From: Bacteroidales bacterium
GTDB lineage: Bacteria > Bacteroidota > Bacteroidia > Bacteroidales > P3
Assembly: GCA_017480185.1 (NCBI GenBank)
Contig: JAFVBC010000027.1
Coordinates: 1 to 50,132 of the forward strand
Direction of reading: 5' to 3'
DNA length: 50,132 bases
Numbering within the stretch: position 1 is the stretch's first letter; each line of letters starts with the position of its first letter. The notes under the pieces are model-generated. The model saw nothing but the letters and a program-made list of their open reading frames with translations, was not told the DNA's origin and searched no databases. Both the position numbers and the translations under genes were made by a program. This document shows positions 1 through 7,623 of this stretch, in pieces.

Positions 1-15
1 ACTTTCAAGATAGGT

Positions 16-70
16 AAGGAAGACAAATGAGCAAATGCTCGCCGCAAAGGGTGAGCATTTAGTCTTCCTT
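16..70. terminator. Hairpin, probable terminator of a gene left of the window
   Basis: Outer arms AAGGAAGAC (16-24) and GTCTTCCTT (62-70) enclose a second stem, AAATGCTC with GAGCATTT. No reading frame continues into it, so it probably closes a gene lying outside the window. Confidence 0.5.
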
Positions 71-215
71 GCCAAGGTATCCTAAGACCTCACGTTGGAG
101 ACGTTGAAAAATGCTCTCCTTTTTTTTTTGAGTGAGGTCGTGTCGGATACAGGATTGGTGAGGACAGGTGGCAAGCTGCAGAGAACAAACAGCGACGAAA
201 AAACAGAAAAATATT

Positions 216-245
216 TTTGTACTTTACCAAAAGTGCGTATCTTTG
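216..245 (+). promoter_or_regulatory. Bacteroidota promoter of tRNA-Val(GAC)
   Basis: A -33 box TTTG (216-219) and a -7 box TATCTTTG (238-245) are separated by 18 bp, matching the Bacteroidota TTTG/TAnnTTTG pattern. The box lies 17 bp before the tRNA. Confidence 0.75.
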
Positions 246-262
246 CACCCGATTTAGGAAAG

Positions 263-340
263 GATCTGTTAGCTCAGTTGGTTTAGAGCGCTTGCTTGAC
301 AGGCAAGAGGTCACAAGTTCAAATCTTGTACAGATCACCA
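263..340 (+). tRNA. tRNA-Val (anticodon GAC)
   Basis: The acceptor stem GATCTGT (263-269) pairs with ACAGATC (330-336), followed by discriminator A and an encoded CCA. The D stem is GCTC/GAGC. The anticodon stem CTTGC/GCAAG holds the loop TTGACAG, giving anticodon GAC (valine). The 5' half is nearly identical to the second valine tRNA at 1172. Confidence 0.93.
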
Positions 341-398
341 ACCATGCAGCGCAGCCCAGCACGACGAACGTGTTGGGCTGCAAGTTTACTATAATCTG

Positions 399-1106
399 CT
401 ATAGGGAGAAATCGAGATAGGGCGCTAACCTTTGTGCATCGCTGTCGGCAACTGATGGTACGCTTCGCAGGTCGTCAATGCTGCCAAGTGTTATACCATG
501 CTGCCGCAAACGCACAATGTCGGCAACTTGGTAATAGCCGAAATAAGGGTGTCGCAAAAGCTCTTTTAAGCCAAGGCTGTTTATTTTCAATCGTTGAACG
601 GAAGTTGTATCTATATCGATAAATGGAGCAATGGTCTGTAGCCTAACGCTATCCATACCGTAAACCTCCAAGAGTTGTCCCTTATGGTAAAAACCACCCA
701 AGCGGTTGCGATAGGCTACAATGCGCCGTGCAAAGGTTGGGCCAATGCCTCTTAACAGTTGCAAGGTGGTGGTATCGGCACTATTCAACTCGACAACTAA
801 AGCTTTGCGATGCCATGGATGTGAATAGATGGAGGTGTCGGGTGTTTGAGTGGTACGTGGCGTTGTATTGCCTGTATACGACTTTGGGCGTTGGTAACCA
901 TTATTGTGTCTTCTGTCTATCCGCCGATAGTCTGGAATTGGCTCCTCGCTCAGGGGTTCTTTATTTGGCGTATTGACCTTATTCCCTTCAATATTCGAAG
1001 ATCTGAACATGAAAAATAAAGCCACCGCGACAAGCACTACACCCGCTGACAACCAGATAATTCCGATGATCTGTGTATGAGTATTACCACCTTTTTTTCT
1101 ATTCAT
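399..1106 (-). CDS. ComEA-like helix-hairpin-helix protein
   Basis: A 235-residue protein. One N-terminal membrane helix (about residues 13-34) is followed by a polar, low-complexity linker to about residue 100. The C-terminal half then carries two helix-hairpin-helix modules: the first around LNSADTTTLQLLRGIGPTFA, and a second around INSLGLKELLRHPYFGYYQV. This is the domain family of ComEA, which binds double-stranded DNA at the cell surface during uptake. In Bacteroidota such proteins are common without a recognised competence operon, so the role in uptake is an inference. The ATG at 1106 is supported by the membrane anchor that follows it. The gene is convergent with tRNA-Val(GAC) and divergent from tRNA-Val(CAC). 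No promoter was recognised. Confidence 0.85.
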   Translation of the reverse strand: MNRKKGGNTHTQIIGIIWLSAGVVLVAVALFFMFRSSNIEGNKVNTPNKEPLSEEPIPDYRRIDRRHNNGYQRPKSYTGNTTPRTTQTPDTSIYSHPWHRKALVVELNSADTTTLQLLRGIGPTFARRIVAYRNRLGGFYHKGQLLEVYGMDSVRLQTIAPFIDIDTTSVQRLKINSLGLKELLRHPYFGYYQVADIVRLRQHGITLGSIDDLRSVPSVADSDAQRLAPYLDFSL

Positions 1107-1118
1107 GAGAATAAAAAT

Positions 1119-1149
1119 TTTGTTGGTTTCTCTAAAATGTGTACCTTTG
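1119..1149 (+). promoter_or_regulatory. Promoter of tRNA-Val(CAC)
   Basis: A -33 box TTTG (1119-1122) and a -7 box TACCTTTG (1142-1149) are 19 bp apart, with the tRNA starting 23 bp further on. Confidence 0.72.
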
Positions 1150-1171
1150 CAGACGATTTGATTGGACGAAA

Positions 1172-1246
1172 GGTCTGTTAGCTCAGTTGGTTCAGAGCGC
1201 TTCCTTCACACGGAAGAGGTCGACAGTTCGAATCTGCCACAGACCA
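1172..1246 (+). tRNA. tRNA-Val (anticodon CAC)
   Basis: The acceptor GGTCTGT (1172-1178) pairs with ACAGACC (1239-1245) and the discriminator is A. The anticodon stem CTTCC/GGAAG encloses TTCACAC, giving anticodon CAC (valine, codon GUG). The T stem has one A-C mismatch. CCA is not encoded, unlike the GAC gene upstream. The relic element begins just after this gene. Confidence 0.92.
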
Positions 1247-1251
1247 CTTTT

Positions 1252-1280
1252 AAGCCTCCTTTTTGTGGGGGCTTTTCTAT
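1252..1280 (+). terminator. Rho-independent-type terminator after tRNA-Val(CAC)
   Basis: AAGCCTCC and GGGGGCTT form a stem around a short T/G loop, followed by TTTTCTAT. Confidence 0.6.
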
Positions 1281-1354
1281 TTGCTTTAATTCTGTCTACG
1301 TTTTGCATTTGGTATTAGTTTAGTGCCTAACAGAACGTTGCATTTTAAGTATTA

Positions 1355-2383
1355 TTGGCTGTTGTCGTAAAAAAGACAAATGGCCATCGTTGTATATGTT
1401 CTTATAACCACACCTGCAAAGGGGTCAATGGCGTGTTCCACGACATCTGCGACGAACTGGCTGGCCGCTATCCCAAGGACTTCAAGTTCACTGGCTGGCA
1501 TCCCCATTGCCGCTGCTATGTTACTTCGATACTCAAGACCCCTGCCGAGGTGCAGGACGTGCCGCAGGCGTTCAAGCAATGGCTGGGCGACAATCAAGAG
1601 AGAGCGGCCACCAGTTACTCTGTGCCGTACTTCCTAAAGGACAATATGCAGTACGTTCCTGCGGAGTATCGGGAGGCCTATGCCTCGCGTATGCCCTACG
1701 ACACCTACGAGGAGTACGCCAAGGCCATGCGCTACAATCGCGCTCACGCCCAATTCTCTGCACCCATCCGCAAGAACAACGCGGCTCTGTCAAAGGTGCT
1801 GCCAGTGGTGCAGGGCAAGATTATGAATTTCACGGAGGCCGACGAGGGAAAGGTCAACCCTAACTTTGACACCTCCCGTAAAAGCACGACATACAATTTC
1901 AACTGCGCTACTTGCGTTCCTGCCTACCTGCTACGGCGCAGGGGCTACGACGTGACGGCTGGAGAGTACACGAATGGAAAGGGTGTGGTGTACGACATTT
2001 CCCAACATGGGCTGATACCCTACCAGCGACAGGATGGAACGGCCATTAAAATAACCGACACCGAGGTAGTTACGTTCAGCCACTGGAAAGGACAATTGGA
2101 AAAAGGACAACCAGCAGGGCTTGTTACCTTTGTCAGAGACAATACAAGCGATACTGGCATTTATATGGTGCGCCTTGGGTGGAAAAACGGCGGCGGTCAC
2201 TTTACGATTGCGGAGCGCGATAATGACGGGAATCTGATTTTCTACGACCCTCAAACTGGCAAAAAAGGCTGGAATAGTTGGTGGAGAAATTCTGTCATAC
2301 TATCCCAATGCTGGCTGATGCGGATAGACGATAAATTGATTGCCCCGTCTGTTGCTGGAGCGTTCAAAAAATCTCGGCATTGA
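1355..2383 (+). CDS. Truncated MuF-type phage head protein with C-terminal papain-fold (Tox-PL) toxin domain
   Basis: The open frame encodes 342 residues. The N-terminal part (about residues 20-60) matches the end of the phage Mu gpF / minor head protein family: cysteine- and histidine-rich, with CDELAGRYPKDF and GWHPHCRCYV. The rest of MuF upstream is missing. The only start is a TTG at 1355, with no RBS or promoter seen, so the 5' end is probably deleted. The C-terminal part (about 180-310) resembles the papain-fold toxin 1 glutamine-deamidase type: NCATC (C184), GGGHFTIAE (H282) and FYDPQTG (D299) fit a Cys-His-Asp triad. MuF proteins fused to toxin tails are known polymorphic toxins of temperate phages. 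Here the toxin tail looks intact but the delivery part does not. Whether it is expressed is unknown. Confidence 0.72.
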   Translation: MAVVVKKTNGHRCICSYNHTCKGVNGVFHDICDELAGRYPKDFKFTGWHPHCRCYVTSILKTPAEVQDVPQAFKQWLGDNQERAATSYSVPYFLKDNMQYVPAEYREAYASRMPYDTYEEYAKAMRYNRAHAQFSAPIRKNNAALSKVLPVVQGKIMNFTEADEGKVNPNFDTSRKSTTYNFNCATCVPAYLLRRRGYDVTAGEYTNGKGVVYDISQHGLIPYQRQDGTAIKITDTEVVTFSHWKGQLEKGQPAGLVTFVRDNTSDTGIYMVRLGWKNGGGHFTIAERDNDGNLIFYDPQTGKKGWNSWWRNSVILSQCWLMRIDDKLIAPSVAGAFKKSRH

Positions 2384-2654
2384 CGCTCTCAATCTCCTTG
2401 CGATCATAGGTTACGCCGTACTGCCCATTCCTGTGCGTAATCAGGTGTATATTGCCTGTTGAACTTTCGAGCGACGGCTTATATTGTGGCTCAAAATACG
2501 ATGTGCCTCCCTCGGTGCCAATATACTTGGCTCCGAGGGCAAGGTCGCTAATCTCTTGTTGCGCAAATTGCAGTGCGCCTTGTTCGAGTTGTCTAATTAA
2601 ATGTTTTATAAGCAGTTGCAAAGATAGTTTTTTCCAAATTATGCGCTCTCGCAA
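2364..2654 (-). CDS. Hypothetical protein convergent with the toxin tail
   Basis: The open frame encodes 96 residues from a TTG at 2654, and its end overlaps the toxin gene by 20 bp. It is hydrophilic and reads like real protein (for example GAKYIGTEGGTSYFEPQY and HRNGQYGVTYDRKE), but I do not recognise the family. A promoter-like box TATCTTTG lies inside the frame on the minus strand (2619-2626). If that box is used, the TTG would be upstream of the transcript and no good start follows. It may be a fragment of another phage gene. A role as an immunity gene is possible but unsupported. Confidence 0.35.
   Translation of the reverse strand: MRERIIWKKLSLQLLIKHLIRQLEQGALQFAQQEISDLALGAKYIGTEGGTSYFEPQYKPSLESSTGNIHLITHRNGQYGVTYDRKEIESVNAEIF
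2619..2626 (-). promoter_or_regulatory. TATCTTTG box inside the relic
   Basis: A match to the Bacteroidota -7 box on the minus strand, reading toward the toxin 3' end. There is no -33 TTTG at proper spacing, so the match may be chance. Confidence 0.25.
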
Positions 2655-2680
2655 CGAACTTTCTACGCTTGGGTACTTTA

Positions 2681-2875
2681 TTACCCCGTGGATTTTCGCT
2701 TGCGAGAGGTTGCTTTCTGTTGCTTTCGGATAACGGACTCACGGGTAATGCGGCATAACTTACTCGCGTATGGCTCTCCGTTAGATACTCCGACGTTCCA
2801 CAGGTTTTCGACCTTGCAGCCGACCTGTTCGGGCGTGAACACCTCGTAGATGGCTGCGAGGCTCCCGAAGAAGAA
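2681..2875 (-). pseudogene. Start-less ORF fragment, unknown family
   Basis: A minus-strand frame of 64 codons runs between an in-frame TAG (2876-2878) and the stop at 2681, with no start codon near its 5' end. It reads as good protein (GSLAAIYEVFTPEQVG, LWNVGVSNGEPYASK) with a basic tail, so it looks like the end of a lost gene. Family not recognised. Confidence 0.4.
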
Positions 2876-2969
2876 CTATTAACGTTCTATATTTCAATGA
2901 GAAAAAACTTTTCTAATAACTTTGAGGGCAAATCAGATATACTTCGATTGCATTTTAACATTTTTGTAA

Positions 2970-3194
2970 TCCAATTTAGCCGACAAGGTGAGCATCATGG
3001 TGTTGTCGCATACTTCCAGTAAGGCAGAGTTCGCAAACACCTGGTTTCACGAGGTCGGCCATTGCGCAAAACACATAGCCCTCGCCAATGGCCTTGACTG
3101 CAACGGCGAGGCCGTAAACTATGTGGGCGGAGAACTCGCACGTGCCATGCACCCCATTGCAGCTCGCCTTATGTGCCCGACCTGCGGAGAGTAG
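2970..3194 (+). pseudogene. Fragment with an HExxH metallopeptidase motif
   Basis: The open frame begins straight after a stop (TAA 2967-2969). Possible starts are GTG 2988 and ATG 2997. It contains NTWFHEVGHCAKHIA, an HExxH zinc-binding motif in a helix, and ends with CPTCGE. At about 70 residues it is too short for a peptidase domain. It could come from a polyvalent or head-associated phage protein with a metallopeptidase domain. I treat it as a remnant because everything around it is broken. Confidence 0.4.
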
Positions 3195-3489
3195 AGAAAT
3201 AGTAGTAATACGACATATTACGCCTGCTTACCTCTTTTATGATGTGAGCAGGTGTGATTGTTTGGGATTACAGTCGATTATGGAAAATAAAAACAGCGAT
3301 AAATATTTTTACATACTTTTCAACTCATAAATCAAATGGTGGCGTGATTATCATGCTGTATAACTTGCGTTACCCTTGCATGGTGGTGGTATTGGAAACG
3401 ACCGCGCGGCATCCATTTGAGCCGAGGAACACCTTAACAGGTTTTTTCTATTTCCTAAAAGCAAGTGAAAACAAGAAAGATTATCCAAA
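3195..3489. other. Gene-poor spacer in the relic
   Basis: AT-rich sequence with stops in all frames. No tRNA, promoter pair, terminator or convincing ORF was seen. Confidence 0.4.
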
Positions 3490-3690
3490 TTGAACGTGAG
3501 TTTCTCTCTGCTCAAAAAAAAGTTATATAGAGTTAAAAAAAATGCCGATACCTTCAACCGCATTGTGGTGGCAAGACCTACGCAAAAGAAATTCCTCAAA
3601 GGATGGCTCCGTAGGCTCGATTCGATAGGTTATGGCACGCTGACATACAATGGCGGCAAAAAGGTACGATTCAAAAACAATCAGCAATGA
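3490..3690 (+). CDS. Small basic hypothetical protein, relic element
   Basis: The open frame encodes up to 66 residues, with TTG (3490) or GTG (3496) as the only early starts. It is strongly basic, with ARPTQKKFLKGWLRRLD and YGTLTYNGGKKVRFK. Its TGA overlaps the ATG of the next frame (ATGA at 3687-3690), the arrangement of translationally coupled genes, so the two frames were probably neighbours in one operon. Family not recognised. Confidence 0.4.
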   Translation: MNVSFSLLKKKLYRVKKNADTFNRIVVARPTQKKFLKGWLRRLDSIGYGTLTYNGGKKVRFKNNQQ

Positions 3691-4011
3691 AAGGTGTGGC
3701 AAAAACAACGGGCATTCTTGCAATGGTGGCGATTTCTGCTACACTTGCAGGGGGGCTGTCATTGCCGCAAGTCGGCGACATCAGACAGCACGGGGCGGTT
3801 GCATCACACGTTGGAGAGTATACAGCAATAGGTAAACCTTCCTTATGATGGCAGTGTCCTTGTGTCTGACACCAACACCTACGAGATCCATTCAAGTGTT
3901 AAAGACAACTCCAGAATCGAGTATGTCGAGAAAGAGTCGACCAAATGGCAGATGTTCCAGATGAGTGCCTTTTGGTGGCTGTCTGTCGGGCTTGTGGGGT
4001 TCATCGTGTAA
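3687..4011 (+). pseudogene. Frameshifted small exported protein
   Basis: The ATG at 3687 opens a signal-peptide-like start (MKGVAKTTGILAMVAISATL) and the frame ends after 53 codons at about 3846-3848. The neighbouring frame continues smoothly as VNLPYDGSVLVSDTNTYEIH and on to a C-terminal membrane helix around AFWWLSVGLVGFIV, ending at TAA 4009-4011. Joining the two frames near 3830 gives one protein of about 107 residues with a helix at each end. This is a simple single frameshift in a decaying gene. Function unknown. Confidence 0.5.
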
Positions 4012-4045
4012 GTGGTGGATGAAATGGAAGCAGCATTGAAATTGA

Positions 4046-4085
4046 AAAGAGGCTTGGCGGTGATTTGTCAAGCCTCTTTCTTTTT
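4046..4085 (+). terminator. Rho-independent terminator
   Basis: Perfect arms AAAGAGGCTTG (4046-4056) and CAAGCCTCTTT (4069-4079), followed by CTTTTT. It closes the relic operon on the plus strand. Confidence 0.75.
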
Positions 4086-4159
4086 GACCCCTAAAATGCC
4101 TGTTTTGGGGAATTTTAAGGAAACAACATCAGAATACGCTGATGTTCTGTTGAGGTTTG

Positions 4160-4244
4160 CGGAGAGAGAGGGATTCGAACCCCCGGACCCTCGCAGGTCA
4201 ACGGTTTTCAAGACCGCCGCAATCGACCGCTCTGCCATCTCTCC
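4160..4244 (-). tRNA. tRNA-Ser (anticodon TGA)
   Basis: The acceptor GGAGAGA pairs with TCTCTCC. There is a long variable arm, as expected for serine tRNA. The anticodon loop CTTGAAA gives TGA. The T loop TTCGAAT is present and CCA is not encoded. Confidence 0.92.
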
Positions 4245-4254
4245 TTTGGGTTTG

Positions 4255-4262
4255 CAAAGTTA
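4255..4262 (-). promoter_or_regulatory. -7 box of tRNA-Ser
   Basis: TAACTTTG on the minus strand, 10 bp before the tRNA start. Confidence 0.6.
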
Positions 4263-4325
4263 ATACTTTTTCATTCTTCCACGAAATTGTTTTTGCTTTT
4301 TATTGTATATTGTTGTGCTTATCAG

Positions 4326-5798
4326 TTATTTAATGGCGACAAGTTTGGCTAAAATTCGGTTCATTTTTTCATTTACTTGTGCTGTTGAACACTCATGATT
4401 GTTTATTATGACGGCAAAACTATAGGTGTTGCCGTCGTCTTTTTTTACGTATCCAGCATAAGCTCTTACCCCATCAAGTGTGCCTGTTTTGAGAAATATG
4501 TGCGCCGATGTGCCCAAATGGGGTAAAATATTCTTTGCAGTGCCACTCTTGCCATTTTCCGCCAACGTGTGAACAAAGTCGTCGTAGTAGTCTTCCCGAG
4601 TTATCATGTTGAGATAGCGACATATAAAATCTGTAGTTGTGCGGTTCAATCGTGAGAGTCCACTTCCGTCAACCATTCTCACACCCGATGCTTCGAGTTT
4701 CTTATCTTTGAAATACGAAGATATTTCCTTCACCCCACTGGCAAACGAACCTTGCTTATTGTTCAGAGTTCCCAGATACTTCAATATACTCTCGGCGTAG
4801 ACGTTGTTGCTTGTCAGATTCGTATACTGCGCAATAGTATAGTAATCGGTGCTGTAATAGTCCATCACCACTTGCAGACTGTCGGGCATGGTGAGAGTCT
4901 GCGTTGAGGTGGAGTGCACGTTTATGTCGTGGGTTCGTAGGTAGGTGGCAAACATGTCGGCGCAGCATTTAGCGGGTGAAGCCAAGGCACCACGCACGGC
5001 AAAATTGGATGAGCCGATAGGAATAGTGCCAGTGCACAGCCGCTCTTTACCATAAGGCGAACCGTAAATCACGACATTGTCGCCTGTGTTGGCCGCTGCT
5101 GTAGTTACTTCGCTGAGGGCTAAAATATTTGCGTTTTTAGGTTTTATAGAGGCAATTGACACCTGTTGCCCCATTTTTTTGTCTCCATTGAAGTATACAA
5201 AAAACATGTTTTCGTGGAAGTTGAGCGCACTTACGCCAGCCCCATAATAGTTGCCAATGTCGCTCCATTGCCACGAATCGTGCACTTGCTGGTCGTCAAA
5301 GAGCGACGTGATGTAGCACACACGTCCATCAACACGCCTCACCCCTCTTTTTTTCAACGATTTTGTCCAGTTCTCAAACAGACTATCGGCCGCCGTCTGA
5401 CGGTATCTGTACGACCCCAATAGAGGGTCGCCACCGCCTATGATGTACAGGTTGCCATGCAAGACACCTTCTCTGTCAATATACCCACGCATAGATAGTC
5501 TGGTAACAAACCTAAAATGAGCTCCCAAACGGGCAAATCCGGTTCCTGTGGTGAATATTTTGTTGACGGATGCCGGTATTACCGATTGCTCGGAGTTGTA
5601 GGAATAGAGGCGGCGATTGTTTTGTGTGTTGTACACGCAAACACTTATTGTGGCATGCTGCATGCCCTGTTCTTTAGCCACCTGTAGCACTGTTTGTTGC
5701 AGATCGGCAGTGTTTTGTGCCGAGACTGGATAAAAACATGCAGATGCAATACACAAGGTAAACAGTGCCAAAGGGCTGATTCTTACACGACGAGACAT
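4326..5798 (-). CDS. dacB: D-alanyl-D-alanine carboxypeptidase/endopeptidase, PBP4 family (peptidase S13)
   Basis: A 490-residue protein of the class C low-molecular-weight penicillin-binding proteins. It trims the terminal D-alanine of peptidoglycan stem peptides or cuts cross-links in the periplasm. A signal peptide covers about residues 1-28 (LALFTLCIASACF, cleavage near SAQN). All three active-site motifs are present: SVNK (S77-K80, with S77 as the nucleophile), SNN (330-332) and KTG (437-439). A large insertion between the first two motifs is typical of the family, and the length is normal. It is the last gene of the glsA-glsB-engB-dacB operon and starts 2 nt after the engB stop, so it is probably translationally coupled. 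Confidence 0.92.
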   Translation of the reverse strand: MSRRVRISPLALFTLCIASACFYPVSAQNTADLQQTVLQVAKEQGMQHATISVCVYNTQNNRRLYSYNSEQSVIPASVNKIFTTGTGFARLGAHFRFVTRLSMRGYIDREGVLHGNLYIIGGGDPLLGSYRYRQTAADSLFENWTKSLKKRGVRRVDGRVCYITSLFDDQQVHDSWQWSDIGNYYGAGVSALNFHENMFFVYFNGDKKMGQQVSIASIKPKNANILALSEVTTAAANTGDNVVIYGSPYGKERLCTGTIPIGSSNFAVRGALASPAKCCADMFATYLRTHDINVHSTSTQTLTMPDSLQVVMDYYSTDYYTIAQYTNLTSNNVYAESILKYLGTLNNKQGSFASGVKEISSYFKDKKLEASGVRMVDGSGLSRLNRTTTDFICRYLNMITREDYYDDFVHTLAENGKSGTAKNILPHLGTSAHIFLKTGTLDGVRAYAGYVKKDDGNTYSFAVIINNHECSTAQVNEKMNRILAKLVAIK

Positions 5799-5800
5799 AT

Positions 5801-6397
5801 CTATAGGGTGTTGTTTATTCGTTCAATGTCGGCCAATAGTTCGTTTTTGCCATGCCCATTAGCTGCCGATGTGAAGAACATTGGTGGCAATTCCTCCCAT
5901 TGTTCCGACAGTATTTGTCGCATTTGCGATGCTGTCTTCATGGTGTCGCGTTGGCTACCCTTATCGGTTTTTGTGTAGACTATGGATAGGGGGATACCAT
6001 TGACGCCGAGAAAATTTATGAAATCGACATCTATTTGTTGAGGTGGAATGCGGCTATCAATCAGAACATATACGTTAATCAGTTGGGTGCGATTAAGGAA
6101 ATAGCCTCGCATCATGGTCTCCCACTGCTGACGCATTGCGCGCGAGATGCGAGCATAGCCATAGCCTGGCAGATCGACAATATACCACTGGTCGTTGATT
6201 AGAAAGTGGTTGATCAACTGAGTCTTGCCTGGTCGGCCCGAAGTTTTTGCCAGTCCCTTAACACCAGTTAGCATGTTGATGAGCGACGACTTGCCCACGT
6301 TGCTTCTACCGATAAAGGCATATTCGGGCTTACCGTCGATAGGGCAACGACGATAGTCGGGGCTGCTGGTAACGAATTGTGCTTTTTCTATCGTCAT
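5801..6397 (-). CDS. engB: Ribosome biogenesis GTPase EngB (YsxC/YihA)
   Basis: A 198-residue TRAFAC GTPase, a cytosolic factor for large-subunit assembly. G1 is GRSNVGKS (30-37), G3 is DLPG in DLPGYGYA (75-82), G4 is TKTD (142-145), and a G5-like SAANGHG lies near the end. The length fits the family. The ATG overlaps the glsB stop by 4 bp (ATGA) and the gene ends 2 nt before dacB, so it is embedded in a tight minus-strand operon. Confidence 0.95.
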   Translation of the reverse strand: MTIEKAQFVTSSPDYRRCPIDGKPEYAFIGRSNVGKSSLINMLTGVKGLAKTSGRPGKTQLINHFLINDQWYIVDLPGYGYARISRAMRQQWETMMRGYFLNRTQLINVYVLIDSRIPPQQIDVDFINFLGVNGIPLSIVYTKTDKGSQRDTMKTASQMRQILSEQWEELPPMFFTSAANGHGKNELLADIERINNTL

Positions 6398-7572
6398 TCT
6401 TTGGGCGACTTTTTCAGTTTTCGGCGTACCCGTTTTATGCTTTTCAACTCCTGCTTCAACTCTTTGCGCAATTCTTTACTCTTGTTGCGTAGGGCTTTTC
6501 TGGCCGATTTTCGACTTTTCATTTCCTTCAGCTCGGTCAGGGACGACATCTCATCGGGTGTGGTGTTTTTCCACCAGGGGAGCAACTTCATGTTTATGTG
6601 GAACAGCCTTCTACGATCGAGCTTCTGATTTCTAACCTCGTAGCTTTCCAAGTAGCGACTTCGTTTTTCGGGAAAGAGGTCGTTGAGGGTGATAAGTATG
6701 CCCGTGTCGGTGGTGCCAGCCAAGTGGTGGTTAGGACATGTGCCAAACGACCGCATGGTCGACGAGAGGTTCATATAGGCGTTTATCAGTGGTGGCACGG
6801 TGCTTCCGTGAGCACGCACAGTGCGCAGCAGTATCTGGTAGTCTTCCTTATAGTTTCGTCCGTTAAAGAGGTGTACCAACTCGTTAAAATCGGTCTGAAT
6901 GCTTATTGGTTCGTATGGCCACACCAGTCCGTCGCGATCGGGGAAATGCTTTTGATAGAAGTAAAGTATGGCATCGCGAGCGGCCTGGTCGAGGTCGGCA
7001 TACATGGTGATTTTTCCAAAGAAATAGCGCGTTTCTGGCACCTCAAGGGCTATGCTTCCCAGGCCGTCCCATAGGTTGTCGAGGCTGTAAAGCCCCTTAC
7101 GCAGATTGGTACCAGGCTGGTAGGCCGGTTGCACAAAGGCTCGTCCCAGTTCGATGGTGTAGGGCAGGTAGTTGTTTATAAACTCTTGGCTGAACTGATA
7201 TTGGTCGGCTGTGGGGGTGACGATACTACCATCTTCTCGGCGCATCATGTTGCAACCGTGAATGAAACGGTAGGCTCCAACGATTTCCTCGTCTTCTGGT
7301 GCCCAAACAAACAACTGTTTGCAGCAGTAGGGGTCGTCCATCGTGTCGTACTCATCAATGTCGACAGGTTTACCTGTGCCGCCCCCATCCGATGCAAAAC
7401 TCAACTCGCGCAGGCGGCCTATCTCTTGCATTACGTTGGGCGACAGATGCGCCGTGGTGACGTAAATCTCCTTGTTGCCAAAGTTGCTTTTGCGCAGGAA
7501 GTGTTTTTGTTTCAACTCTTTTTTTATCAGCTCGCGGTCTACCGGTGGGGCTATATACGAGAGGTCGGTCAT
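6394..7572 (-). CDS. glsB: GlsB-type N-acyltransferase (GNAT fold) of glycine lipid synthesis
   Basis: About 392 residues from the ATG at 7572. An in-frame TTG at 7605 lies only 18 nt after the glsA stop and adds 11 unlikely residues. The core contains IELGRAFVQPAYQ, the acyltransferase signature of the hemolysin/OlsB-like GNAT group, and the tail is very lysine- and arginine-rich (about residues 335-392). In Bacteroides thetaiotaomicron GlsB attaches a 3-hydroxy fatty acid to the glycine nitrogen, and GlsA then O-acylates it. The adjacent acyltransferase gene supports that assignment here. The product is expected at the inner face of the cytoplasmic membrane. It overlaps engB by 4 bp. Confidence 0.8.
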   Translation of the reverse strand: MTDLSYIAPPVDRELIKKELKQKHFLRKSNFGNKEIYVTTAHLSPNVMQEIGRLRELSFASDGGGTGKPVDIDEYDTMDDPYCCKQLFVWAPEDEEIVGAYRFIHGCNMMRREDGSIVTPTADQYQFSQEFINNYLPYTIELGRAFVQPAYQPGTNLRKGLYSLDNLWDGLGSIALEVPETRYFFGKITMYADLDQAARDAILYFYQKHFPDRDGLVWPYEPISIQTDFNELVHLFNGRNYKEDYQILLRTVRAHGSTVPPLINAYMNLSSTMRSFGTCPNHHLAGTTDTGILITLNDLFPEKRSRYLESYEVRNQKLDRRRLFHINMKLLPWWKNTTPDEMSSLTELKEMKSRKSARKALRNKSKELRKELKQELKSIKRVRRKLKKSPKE

Positions 7573-7623
7573 TGATGCAGATATTGTTGTTGCGCGACGA
7601 TGCAAATATTTCCTTTCGAAGCT

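Larger units (their letters stand above)
1300..4040. mobile_element. Decayed phage-type element between two tRNA genes
   Basis: This 2.7-kb patch lies between tRNA-Val(CAC) and tRNA-Ser(TGA) and contains only truncated or frameshifted frames. They are a MuF-type head protein with a toxin domain, a start-less 64-codon fragment, a start-less HExxH fragment and a frameshifted secreted protein. Stop-rich AT-rich sequence lies between them (2876-2969 and 3195-3489). Several frames are richer in GC than the spacers. A Mu-like prophage origin is inferred from the MuF signature. No integrase, transposase or duplicated tRNA 3' end was found, so the boundaries are approximate. Confidence 0.5.

Noticed and set aside
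1172..4244. Site-specific integration at a tRNA gene
   Set aside because: The relic sits between two tRNA genes, but no duplicated tRNA 3' end and no integrase was found, so att sites cannot be supported.
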